From Deltaproteobacteria bacterium (GTDB lineage: Bacteria; Desulfobacterota; Syntrophia; Syntrophales; UBA2210), in assembly GCA_019314085.1 (NCBI GenBank), contig JAFCZZ010000127.1, positions 1 through 5,429 of the forward strand: a stretch of 5,429 nucleotides of DNA, written 5' to 3'. Made by a program: the position numbers and the translations under genes. A model generated the notes under the pieces. It worked only from the letters and a program-made list of their open reading frames with translations, was not told where the DNA came from and made no database searches. Positions 1-5,429 of the stretch are shown here, one piece after another. The number at the start of each line of letters is the position of its first letter. Positions within the stretch are counted from its first letter, which is position 1.

Positions 1-128
1 ATTACATTATGGCTGTCATTTTTGCAGCTTTCTTTGTTGCGCATATCTATCTTGCAACAACGGGCCATACCGTCTCTGCCGATTTTATCGCCATGGTTAC
101 AGGATATGCCGACAAGGAAGAGCATTAA
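1..128 (+). CDS. C-terminal end of a membrane cytochrome b subunit (formate dehydrogenase gamma-like), 5' truncated by the window edge
   Basis: The frame beginning at base 3 reads 41 residues and stops at TAA 126-128. It opens with a hydrophobic stretch (IMAVIFAAFFVAHIYLATT) that looks like the end of the last transmembrane helix, followed by a short polar tail ending DKEEH. A helix ending in H-x-Y followed by a short segment of the type 'A-M-x-T-G' is typical of the C-terminus of di-heme cytochrome b subunits of formate dehydrogenase and related oxidoreductases. In these proteins the helix histidine is a likely heme ligand, though this assignment is from memory of FdnI. Such subunits sit in the inner membrane and pass electrons between Fe-S clusters and quinone. 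The gene runs toward the downstream fdn operon and probably ends an upstream oxidoreductase operon. Only the tail is visible, so a thiosulfate-reductase-type or other cytochrome b561-like partner remains possible. Confidence 0.7.
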   Translation, partial: YIMAVIFAAFFVAHIYLATTGHTVSADFIAMVTGYADKEEH

Positions 129-144
129 AAGATAATTCTCCGAT
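9..144 (+). repeat. Direct repeat, copy A (intact cytochrome b 3' end)
   Basis: The last 39 codons and the stop of the cytochrome b gene, plus about 16 nt of downstream DNA ending ATTCTCCGAT, recur at 1307-1440. Hand alignment of the 120 bp from ATG (9-11) through the stop codon gives 96 identities and no indels. The trailing non-coding part aligns with a 2-nt indel. This copy keeps the TAA stop and the expected hydrophobic helix, so it is taken as the parent or intact version. Confidence 0.8.
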
Positions 145-519
145 TTGCTTCTCCCAAAACAGATTTGCACAATAACCGATCCCGTCAAGAGATGTCCGCG
201 GTTTCTAATAACAACGCCGTCGATTTTCGGTTTTTTCTTTCGGTGATCCCGGCAATGGCGAGGAAAGGGGGCGGGGATGTGTCTCTACCGTTAGAACTTT
301 GCCCCCGTTTCGGTCTTGCCTCGGTTGTTGCAGCGGAAAAACTCTCTTGGGCAGAGGCTGTTTGGTGGTGGAATACCACCGATCTTGCCAGATGAAACCG
401 CCTGTTACCAGACAGTCCTATAAGATTCTGATCCTATGGTTTTGTTTTTTCTCAGTGATCACTCTCCGATCCACCCCGCCTAAAGGGTCAACCCATGATG
501 ACCCTTCATTCAGCCTCTT
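129..519. other. Intergenic region without a recognisable gene
   Basis: Short open frames exist on both strands but none has a good ribosome binding site, a recognisable domain or a convincing composition. The region lies between the end of the cytochrome b gene and the convergent end of the regulator gene. It contains a small hairpin (GGTGG-AATA-CCACC, 367-380) and a larger inverted repeat at 483-506. No T-rich tract follows either one. A run of T residues at 439-450 is not preceded by a strong stem. I see no tRNA or other RNA gene. Confidence 0.6.
483..506. terminator. Inverted repeat downstream of the regulator gene, possible terminator
   Basis: AAGGGTCA (483-490) and TGACCCTT (499-506) form a perfect 8-bp stem around an 8-nt loop. 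It lies 13 nt beyond the stop codon of the minus-strand regulator and between two convergent genes, the usual place for a bidirectional terminator. Neither side has a clear U-tract, so it does not meet the standard rho-independent model. It may instead be an RNA-stabilising hairpin or a protein-binding palindrome. Confidence 0.35.
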
Positions 520-1197
520 TCATCCCGTGGCGAGTGCTTCACGTGCCTCGCAATTGATGATGCGTATGCTTCTTCCTCTGACTCGTATGATGTTTTCCTC
601 CACCAACTTTTTCAATACGCGGGAAATTGTCTCCGGTGTGGTACCCAGTATCTTCGACAACTCTCTCTGGCTTATAGCCAGTTTGGCGATGGCACCTTCA
701 CTACAGGTGTTTTTAAGGTTTGAGAAAAGGACAAAGTATGCCACTCGTTTTGGCACTTCCATCAGCGACAGTGATTCAATAAGTAGCATGGCCTCTTTCA
801 ATCTGACTGAAAGAATGGAGAGCATATTAAAGAGAATCGTCGGATCTTCCCTTGCGAGATCTTTAAACACGGTGTCGGGAACGACAAGGAGGGTACTCTT
901 CTCCAGTGTCATGGCATTTGCAGGGAATAGGCAATCCGAAAAAACGGCACACATACCAAATAGTTGTCCCGGTCCCAGGAGACAAAGGGTTTGCTCTTTT
1001 CCATCGTGAGAACTCTTAGACATCTTTACCGTGCCTCTAGCGACTATGTAAAAGTCACGAATCTCATGCCCATCGCCAACGATAAACTGTCCTGCCCTGT
1101 ATTTTTTCTCAATCGCCGATTTTGCGAGGATCTCCATCTGGGCTTCGGAAAGACTCTTTCCAAGGGGGGTGCTTTGTAAAAAAGACAATATATCCAT
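520..1197 (-). CDS. Crp/Fnr-family transcriptional regulator
   Basis: This 225-residue protein has the two-domain Crp/Fnr plan at typical family length. The N-terminal beta-roll sensor domain spans about residues 18-115, with the glycine-rich turn GPGQLFG at 75-81. A long dimerisation helix follows at about 117-145, then a winged helix-turn-helix at about 149-214. The recognition helix (about 187-198, TPETISRVLKKL) carries E189-x-x-S192-R193, the FNR-type signature that reads TTGAT-like half-sites. Position 82 is Met where CRP has its cAMP-contacting Glu, and no Arg-Ser pair follows, so cAMP binding is unlikely. The N-terminal cysteine cluster of FNR is also absent. Cysteines occur at 72, 83, 89, 165 and 216, and the effector is unknown. 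ATG at 1197 is chosen because it gives the usual family N-terminus. In-frame ATG (1218) and TTG (1233) lie upstream, and no start has a strong ribosome binding site. It is divergent from the fdn operon and is a plausible but unproven regulator of it. Confidence 0.88.
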   Translation of the reverse strand: MDILSFLQSTPLGKSLSEAQMEILAKSAIEKKYRAGQFIVGDGHEIRDFYIVARGTVKMSKSSHDGKEQTLCLLGPGQLFGMCAVFSDCLFPANAMTLEKSTLLVVPDTVFKDLAREDPTILFNMLSILSVRLKEAMLLIESLSLMEVPKRVAYFVLFSNLKNTCSEGAIAKLAISQRELSKILGTTPETISRVLKKLVEENIIRVRGRSIRIINCEAREALATG

Positions 1198-1238
1198 AGC
1201 GATCTGTATACAATACATTTTGTTTTTTAGCAAATAAG

Positions 1239-1255
1239 TTGAGTGAAGTACTCAA
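1239..1255. promoter_or_regulatory. 17-bp palindrome upstream of the regulator gene, candidate autoregulatory operator
   Basis: TTGAGT-GAAGT-ACTCAA has two perfect 6-bp arms around a 5-bp centre. Its near edge is 42 bp from the proposed ATG of the Crp/Fnr gene, in the promoter position. The half-site resembles TTGAT, but the spacing differs from the canonical TTGAT-N4-ATCAA arrangement. Family members often control their own genes, so an autoregulatory site is a reasonable inference. No strong -10/-35 pair is evident around it. Confidence 0.4.
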
Positions 1256-1306
1256 TAATAGGTAGGTTAAGAAGTTGGAAGGGGGTGTTCTATAAAAACA
1301 ACAACT

Positions 1307-1440
1307 ATGGAGGTCATCGTTGCAGCTTGCTTGGTTGTCTATATCTCCCTTGCAACGACGGGCCACATCGTTCTTGTCGATTGTATCGCCATGGTTATTG
1401 GATATGCTGAAAAGGAAGAGCATTACAAAAATTCTCCGAT
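1307..1440 (+). pseudogene. Degenerate duplicate of the cytochrome b C-terminus (direct repeat, copy B)
   Basis: This stretch matches 9-144. The 39 codons align without gaps, 26 of 39 residues are identical, and DNA identity is about 80% over 120 bp. The shared core includes LATTGH, a single-residue IAMV match and the tail KEEH. The stop codon TAA has become TAC (1424-1426), so the frame would run on to 1510 through unrelated residues. The helix histidine of H-I-Y is replaced by Tyr (Y-I-S), and several small residues have become bulky or Cys. Upstream similarity ends at the ATG and an in-frame stop occurs at 1268-1270. There is no ribosome binding site before the ATG. Nine of the 24 differences fall in second codon positions, which points to relaxed constraint. 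I read it as a vestige of a duplicated oxidoreductase gene, not an expressed protein. Confidence 0.75.
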
Positions 1441-1690
1441 GGTCACGCTCCACAAGGCCTCCCGCCCGACTTTTCTCAGTTTCGTGTGGATAGGGGAAAC
1501 ACATTATTAAAACTAGAGTTTTCTTTTAGACAACTGTCTCTCCTGTGATGCGCTCGCTTTCATCTCTGCCTTGCGCCCATACAATATGGTGGAAATTTTT
1601 TGTACGTTGCGGTACCATGCGATTGCGTTGTTGCTCCGTCTCCCTTCTTGGGGGCCTTTTTAGGAGATGGATCTGTTGCGCTCTTCAAAA

Positions 1691-1713
1691 TTGTAAGCAT
1701 TTTCTTACGCCAA
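1691..1713. promoter_or_regulatory. Inverted-repeat element, copy 1 (GTAAG-N6-CTTAC)
   Basis: GTAAG (1693-1697) and CTTAC (1704-1708) flank the 6-bp centre CATTTT, within a 23-bp unit that starts TTGTAAGC and ends CCAA. The same unit recurs at 1816-1838 with 21 of 23 bases identical. A dyad repeated upstream of an operon is the usual form of an activator or repressor binding site. I do not recognise the cognate factor. Confidence 0.5.
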
Positions 1714-1800
1714 TTTCTTATTACACTCTTGGAGTATCATTTCCTCTATTTCTTCTAGTTTCTCTTTCTCTTCATACGAGCAAACCAGATATATGGCCTC

Positions 1801-1814
1801 TCGCGATATCGCGA
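1801..1814. promoter_or_regulatory. Perfect 14-bp palindrome
   Basis: TCGCGATATCGCGA is a perfect self-complementary sequence with no spacer. It lies immediately left of copy 2 of the GTAAG element, with one base between them. It could be a transcription-factor site or a methylation/restriction target, as it contains TCGCGA twice and GATATC once. Function is unknown. Confidence 0.35.
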
Positions 1815-1815
1815 C

Positions 1816-1838
1816 TTGTAAGCATGTTCTTACACCAA
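1816..1838. promoter_or_regulatory. Inverted-repeat element, copy 2 (TGTAAG-N6-CTTACA)
   Basis: This is the second copy of the unit at 1691-1713. Here the arms extend to 6 bp: TGTAAG (1817-1822), centre CATGTT, CTTACA (1829-1834). The offset between copies is 125 bp, close to 12 helical turns, so both sites would face the same side of the DNA. It lies about 10 bp upstream of a consensus -35 hexamer, a position suited to a transcriptional activator. Confidence 0.5.
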
Positions 1839-1847
1839 AGAATAATC

Positions 1848-1876
1848 TTGACATTTCTATGCGTGGTTGCTAGGAG
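1848..1876 (+). promoter_or_regulatory. Candidate sigma70-type promoter upstream of fdnG
   Basis: TTGACA at 1848-1853 is a perfect -35 hexamer. With a 17-bp spacer the -10 position reads TAGGAG (1871-1876), which matches the consensus poorly. A good -35 with a poor -10 can indicate dependence on an activator, but a perfect hexamer also occurs by chance. If real, transcription would start near 1883 and the FNR-like box would lie just downstream of it. An alternative is a class II promoter with the box at about -41.5 and a start near 1937. Confidence 0.25.
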
Positions 1877-1887
1877 CTACATGAATT

Positions 1888-1926
1888 ATTGATATTGATC
1901 ATTGATAACAGTCATTGATAGGTGTC
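1888..1926. repeat. Three 13-bp tandem direct repeats starting ATTGATA
   Basis: The units are ATTGATATTGATC (1888-1900), ATTGATAACAGTC (1901-1913) and ATTGATAGGTGTC (1914-1926). The first seven bases and the last two (TC) are invariant, and units two and three also share GTC at the end. Together with an extra ATTGAT at 1894-1899 this gives four TTGAT half-sites in 39 bp. Such iterons upstream of an operon suggest cooperative binding of a regulator. Confidence 0.6.
1889..1902. promoter_or_regulatory. FNR-type binding site candidate (TTGAT-ATTG-ATCAT)
   Basis: The sequence matches the canonical FNR box TTGAT-N4-ATCAA at 9 of 10 specified bases, with only the last A changed to T. The regulator encoded at 520-1197 has the matching E-x-x-S-R recognition helix, and anaerobic control of fdn by FNR is well known in E. 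coli. Binding by the local regulator is inferred, and another FNR-like protein of the cell could use the site. Confidence 0.5.
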
Positions 1927-2060
1927 ATGCTCTCCGATCCGTTCCTTCTAAAGAAGAAATTCCATGAAGAGTGGACGATGGGTATGGCGGGAAACGGCCA
2001 TGCCTCCCATGTTTGAAAAGGAGAAGGATGAAGTGAGTGTGTGGGTATCAATACTTAACG

Positions 2061-2067
2061 AAGGGAG
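2061..2067 (+). promoter_or_regulatory. Ribosome binding site that decides the fdnG start
   Basis: AAGGGAG lies 8 nt before ATG 2076. An in-frame GTG at 2037, preceded by GGAGAAGG (2020-2027), would add 13 residues in front of the Tat signal. The ATG is preferred because it has a good Shine-Dalgarno at the right distance and places the twin arginines at residues 5-6. Confidence 0.7.
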
Positions 2068-2075
2068 AGCCAATT

Positions 2076-5000
2076 ATGGATGTCAGCAGAAGAGGTTTCT
2101 TGAAAATCTCCGGTACTGCGCTGATGGCAAGCGGAGTCGGGATCAATCTGAAGCCGGTGGCAGCTCATGCGCAACCGTTAAAGATCAAGTATGCGAAAGA
2201 GTCCACTACGATCTGTCCTTATTGTGCCGTTGGATGCGGGATCATTGTGTCCACTCGGAACGGTAAGGTCATCAACACCGAGGGAGACCCCGATCATCCG
2301 GTAAACCAGGGATCACTCTGCAGTAAGGGAGGGTCCATCTATCAACTTTCTGTCAACAAGAATCGTCTTGACAAGCCACTCTACCGGGCACCTTACTCCG
2401 ACAAATGGGAAGAAAAATCTTGGGAGTGGATGATCGACAAGATCGCCAGGAACGTCAAGAAGAGCAGAGACGAGAGTTTTACCCTTAAGAACGCAAAGGG
2501 CCAGGTGGTGAACAGGACCAATGGCATCGCATCCGTCGGCAGCGCTGCCATGGACAACGAAGAGTGCTTCATCTATCAAAAATTCTTGAGGGGGTTGGGC
2601 TTGGTCTATATTGAACATCAGGCCCGTATCTGACACTCCGCCACTGTTGCGGCTCTGGCAGAGTCGTTCGGACGCGGTGCAATGACCAATCACTGGATCG
2701 ATATTCAGTACAGTGATTGTGTGCTCATCATGGGAAGTACCGCGGCTTCCAACCACCCCATCTCATTCAAGTATGTAACCAAGGCCATGGAGAACGGCGC
2801 GAAGCTGATCAGTGTGGATCCCAGGTTTACGCAGACCTCTTCAAAGGCCGACATCTATGCCTCCCTGAGATCGGGAAGCGACATCGCCTTCCTGGGCGGT
2901 ATGATCAAGTATATCCTAGAGAACAACCTGATCCAGGAAAAATACACAAAGTACTATACCAACGCCCCATTCCTGGTCAATCCCGACTTCAAGCTCCCCG
3001 GAGACAATGATGGCGTATTTTCCGGCCTCAAGGACGCCAAGTACGATAAATCCTCGTGGTCCTTCCAGACGGATCTGGCCGGTGTCGTCAAAAAGGATAT
3101 GAGCCTCAAGGATCCCAACTGTGTGTATCAGCTTCTGAAGAGGCACTATTCCCGGTACAACCTGGATATCGTATCGAGGATTACCGGTACGCCGAAGGAG
3201 AAACTCCTTGCGGTTTACGAGGAGTATGCGAAGACCGGCGCGGTGGGAAAAGCGGGAACGATCATGTATGCCATGGGGTGGACCCAGCATACGGTCGGCG
3301 TTCAGAATATCAGGACGATGAGCATCATTCAGCTCCTCTTGGGGAATATGGGTGTAACCGGCGGCGGCGTCAATGCCCTCAGGGGCGAGTCCAATGTACA
3401 GGGTTCTACCGATCACTGCCTCCTGTTCCATATCCTGCCCGGGTATCTGAAGACCCCCAAGGCATCCCTGCCGACACTGGGCGCGTATAACAAAAAGTAT
3501 ACGCCCTCAACGAAAGAACCCAAGAGCCTGAACTGGTGGGAGAACTATCCGAAGTATGTGGCAAGTCTTCTGAGGGCTCATTACGGAACGGGTGTTGCTC
3601 TGGAAGATGCCTATTCATATCTGCCGAAACTGGATGACGGCAAGAACTACTCGTGGTTGAGCCTCTTCGACGCGATGTACAAGGAAAAGTTCACGGGCTT
3701 CTTCGCGTGGGGGCAGAACCCTGCGTGCAGCGGCGCCAGTTCCAACAAGACCCGACAGGCCATGGGCAAGCTGGATTGGATGGTCAATGTCAATATCTTC
3801 GACAGCGAGACCGGATCCTTCTGGAAGGGACCCGATATGGATCCGAAGAAGATAAAGACGGAGGTCTTCATGCTTCCCTGCTCCGCTTCGATTGAGAAGG
3901 AGGGGAGTATCACAAACAGCGGCCGCTGGATGCAGTGGCGGTACAAGGCGGTTGATTCTCCCGGGATGGCCATGCCTGATGGCGAGATCATCTCGGAGCT
4001 CTTCTACAGGGTCAAGGAGCTGTACGAAGAGGAAGGCGGTCCGCTGAAGGAGGCCATCACAGAGATGACCTGGGATTATGGACCCAAGGGCGCAGACGGC
4101 AAGCTCCGGCACCTGGATACGCATTACATCGCCAAGGAGATCAACGGCTACTTTCTCGAAGACAAGGAGATCAAGGGCAAGTTGTACAAGAAGGGTTCTC
4201 TCGTTCCCAGCTTTGCCTTTCTCCAGGATGACGGTTCAACCTCTTCGGGAAACTGGCTCTACTGTAATTCCTATACCGAGAAGGGGAACATGGCGGCCCG
4301 CCGGGGCAAGAAGGATGAATCCGGCGTCGGCCTCTATCCCGAATGGGCATGGTGCTGGCCGGTCAACCGCAGGATTATCTACAACGGCGCTTCCGTTGAT
4401 CCGGAAACGGGGAGACCGTGGGACACCAAGGATCCCGTTATTATGTGGAACGGCTCCAAGTGGGTCGGCGATGTGCCGGACGGCGTTGCCGCACCGGGTG
4501 CTGGAAGGCCTCCCTTTATTATGAAGCAGCATGGCGTTGGTTCGATCTTCGGACCCGGGTTGGCGGACGGTCCTTTCCCGGAGCACTACGAACCATTGGA
4601 ATGCCCCGTTGAGAGCAACATCATGTCACCGCAGTTCATCAATCCCACGATCAAGAGATGGGACAAAGATGGAACGGGGACAGATGTGGACGCGAGGGCA
4701 ACCTGCGATCCGAGATACCCGATCATCTGCTCAACCTATCGGGTAAGCGAGCACTGGCAGACCGGTCTTATGACGAGGTGGTGCCCATGGCTTGCGGAGA
4801 TGCAGCCCTCCATGTTCGTGGAGATCGGCACCGAGCTTGCCAAGAATAAGGGAATCAAAAACGGCGAGATAGTTACGGTGAAATCGGTCAGAGGACAGGT
4901 CGATGCCGTGGCGCTCGTGACAGAGAGATGGAAACCCTTCAATATCGACGGCAATGAGGTCCATGAAGTCGGAATCCCGTGGCATTATGGTTGGATTACC

Positions 5001-5156
5001 ACCAAGATGAGGGAATACGTGCATGGTGACAAGAAGCCGGAGGTCTTTACCTTTGGTGATTCCGCCAACATCGTGACTCCGTTCATCGGAGATGCCAATA
5101 CCATGATCCCGGAGAGCAAGGCCTTCATGGTAAATGTCGTAAGGAAGGAGGTGTAA
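2076..5156 (+). CDS. fdnG: Formate dehydrogenase, catalytic alpha subunit, selenocysteine-containing, Tat-exported
   Basis: This molybdenum (or tungsten) bis-MGD enzyme catalyses formate to CO2 + H+ + 2 electrons, and can run in reverse in some anaerobes. The full product is 1026 residues, close to E. coli FdnG (about 1015). It opens with a Tat signal (SRRGFLK, residues 4-10; likely cleavage after AHA, residue 32), so it acts on the outer face of the membrane. A [4Fe-4S] site follows: C47, C50, C54 and C82, with the conserved Lys84. TGA at 2631-2633 is in frame and encodes Sec186, followed by His187 and then GRGAMTNHW (199-207), exactly the Q-A-R-[IV]-U-H context of the family. Further family motifs are VDPRFTQTSS (247-256), GWTQH (401-405) and LRGESNVQG (435-443). 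The C-terminal pterin-binding domain begins near residue 880 (YPIICSTYR). A gene finder that stops at TGA would split it at 2633 and restart at 2682. It is followed after 3 nt by the beta subunit gene. The family is certain; the exact symbol (fdnG, fdoG or fdhA) is a choice. Confidence 0.96.
2631..2663 (+). promoter_or_regulatory. Selenocysteine codon TGA with candidate bacterial SECIS hairpin
   Basis: TGA 2631-2633 is followed by a short stem, CTG (2644-2646) with CAG (2659-2661) plus a G-U/bulge extension, around an apical GGCUCU (2651-2656). The loop falls in the same codon register as the GGUCU loop of the E. coli fdhF element (codons 7 to 9 after UGA, counting UGA as 0-based first). The upper stem is weaker than in E. 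coli, and a competing CTCT-GGC-AGAG hairpin overlaps it. SelB recruitment is inferred mainly from the protein context. Confidence 0.6.
5145..5153 (+). promoter_or_regulatory. Strong Shine-Dalgarno for the beta subunit
   Basis: AAGGAGGTG overlaps the last codons of fdnG and lies about 7 nt before ATG 5160. It is a near-perfect anti-16S match and indicates tightly coupled, strong translation of the next gene. Confidence 0.75.
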
Positions 5157-5159
5157 GCC

Positions 5160-5429
5160 ATGTCTGAGAAAATCAAACTGTGTGATCTTTCGAAGTGTAC
5201 CGGTTGCAGGGGATGTCAGTTGGCATGCAAGCAGTGGAACCAGCTGCCGGCAAGGCAGACTGTTAACACTGGGACATACCAGAATCCACCTGATCTCCAG
5301 CCGAATACCTGGAACATTATACGGTTCCAGGAAATATCTGACAATGGTAAGGTGGACTGGCTGTTCAGACATGATGCCTGCATGCACTGCACCGATGCGG
5401 CCTGTGTGAAGGTCTGCCCGAGTGGCGCC
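5160..5429 (+). CDS. fdnH: Formate dehydrogenase, iron-sulfur beta subunit, N-terminal 90 residues (3' truncated by the window edge)
   Basis: This subunit carries [4Fe-4S] clusters that relay electrons from the catalytic alpha subunit to the membrane cytochrome b. The visible part has one full cysteine set, C13-x2-C16-x2-C19-x3-C23, with the start KLCDLSKCTGCRGCQLACK. A second set begins at C74-x2-C77-x4-C82-x3-C86-P, the pattern of DMSO-reductase-type four-cluster ferredoxin subunits. KQWN after the first set and the PPDLQPNTW segment are typical of formate dehydrogenase beta subunits. There is no N-terminal Tat signal, in line with the family, whose beta subunit travels with the signal-bearing alpha subunit. 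It follows fdnG after 3 nt, so they form one operon. The expected remainder, including further clusters and a C-terminal membrane anchor, lies outside the window. FdhB or FdoH would be equivalent names. Confidence 0.93.
   Translation, partial: MSEKIKLCDLSKCTGCRGCQLACKQWNQLPARQTVNTGTYQNPPDLQPNTWNIIRFQEISDNGKVDWLFRHDACMHCTDAACVKVCPSGA

Larger units (their letters stand above)
1441..2075. other. Long non-coding region upstream of fdnG, rich in regulatory motifs
   Basis: About 635 bp carry no gene I can support. Frames that stay open here (for example 1545-1892 on the plus strand) lack a ribosome binding site and have low-complexity composition (many Ser, Leu, Cys and Phe), and they run through repeated DNA motifs. 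From 1441 to about 1690 I see only a 12-bp near-palindrome, AGACA-AC-TGTCT at 1528-1539. From 1691 to 1926 the region is packed with the individually listed elements. From 1927 to 2075 lies the probable 5' leader of fdnG. Confidence 0.65.

Noticed and set aside
185..379. 64-codon minus-strand frame in the left intergenic region
   Set aside because: No ribosome binding site or domain, and it overlaps a similarly unsupported frame on the other strand. Nothing distinguishes it from chance.
1307..1510. 67-codon plus-strand frame as a functional small membrane protein
   Set aside because: Its first 39 codons are a degraded copy of the cytochrome b tail and the rest exists only because the stop codon mutated. 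There is no ribosome binding site.
1545..1892. 115-codon open frame on the plus strand
   Set aside because: It has no ribosome binding site, biased Ser/Leu/Cys/Phe composition and no recognisable domain, and it runs through the repeated dyads and the candidate promoter.
462..1940. Shared CTCTCCGATCC at 462-472 and 1930-1940, with TAAAG and CCATGA further on in both places
   Set aside because: An 11-base exact match is expected a few times by chance in a window of this length, and the flanking alignment is patchy. It is not enough to claim a second leader duplication.
1990..2003. Possible sigma54 promoter (GG-N10-GC) before fdnG
   Set aside because: Only the GG and GC dinucleotides and a few other bases match, and about one such spacing is expected by chance in a region of this size.
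2631..2633. In-frame TGA as a pseudogene-causing nonsense mutation in fdnG
   Set aside because: The codon sits exactly at the conserved selenocysteine position followed by His, and the frame is intact on both sides to a full-length product.
4731..5387. 218-codon minus-strand frame opposite fdnG and fdnH
   Set aside because: It is a shadow of two well-identified genes on the plus strand, and spans their junction.

Overview
The window is a formate dehydrogenase locus from an anaerobic or facultatively anaerobic Gram-negative bacterium. The selenocysteine codon, the Tat-exported catalytic subunit and the FdnG/FdnH-type architecture fit a Desulfobacterota-like (deltaproteobacterial) anaerobe, but this is inference from gene content and I cannot name the species. 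Coding DNA of the dehydrogenase looks clearly more GC-rich than the AT-rich intergenic DNA upstream of it. Both ends of the window cut through genes.

Layout. (1) 1-128, plus strand: the last 42 codons of a membrane cytochrome b subunit, probably the gamma subunit of an upstream formate dehydrogenase or related oxidoreductase. (2) 129-519: about 390 bp with no convincing gene, holding an 8-bp-arm inverted repeat near its right end. (3) 520-1197, minus strand: a Crp/Fnr-family transcription factor with a 17-bp palindrome just upstream of it. (4) 1307-1440: a degenerate second copy of the cytochrome b C-terminus, about 80% identical in DNA over 120 bp, with its stop codon lost. The regulator gene therefore lies between two direct repeats. 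(5) 1441-2075: a long non-coding region dense in DNA motifs: two near-identical GTAAG-N6-CTTAC elements 125 bp apart, a perfect 14-bp palindrome, a consensus TTGACA hexamer, and three 13-bp direct repeats that start with ATTGATA and contain a 9/10 match to an FNR-type box. (6) 2076-5156, plus strand: fdnG/fdhA, the selenocysteine-containing catalytic subunit, read through an in-frame TGA at 2631-2633. (7) 5160 to the end: the start of fdnH/fdhB, the polyferredoxin subunit, 3 nt downstream.

How it works together. By analogy with the E. coli FdnGHI complex, the Tat-exported alpha subunit oxidises formate (or reduces CO2) on the outer face of the membrane, electrons pass through the Fe-S clusters of alpha and beta, and a cytochrome b gamma subunit exchanges them with quinone. 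The gamma gene for the downstream operon is expected beyond the right edge. The Crp/Fnr protein has the E-x-x-S-R recognition-helix signature that fits TTGAT half-sites, so it is a reasonable candidate regulator of the fdn operon, where such half-sites are clustered. This link is inferred. I see no undescribed enzyme system here. The unusual parts are the cis-regulatory region and the cytochrome b remnant.
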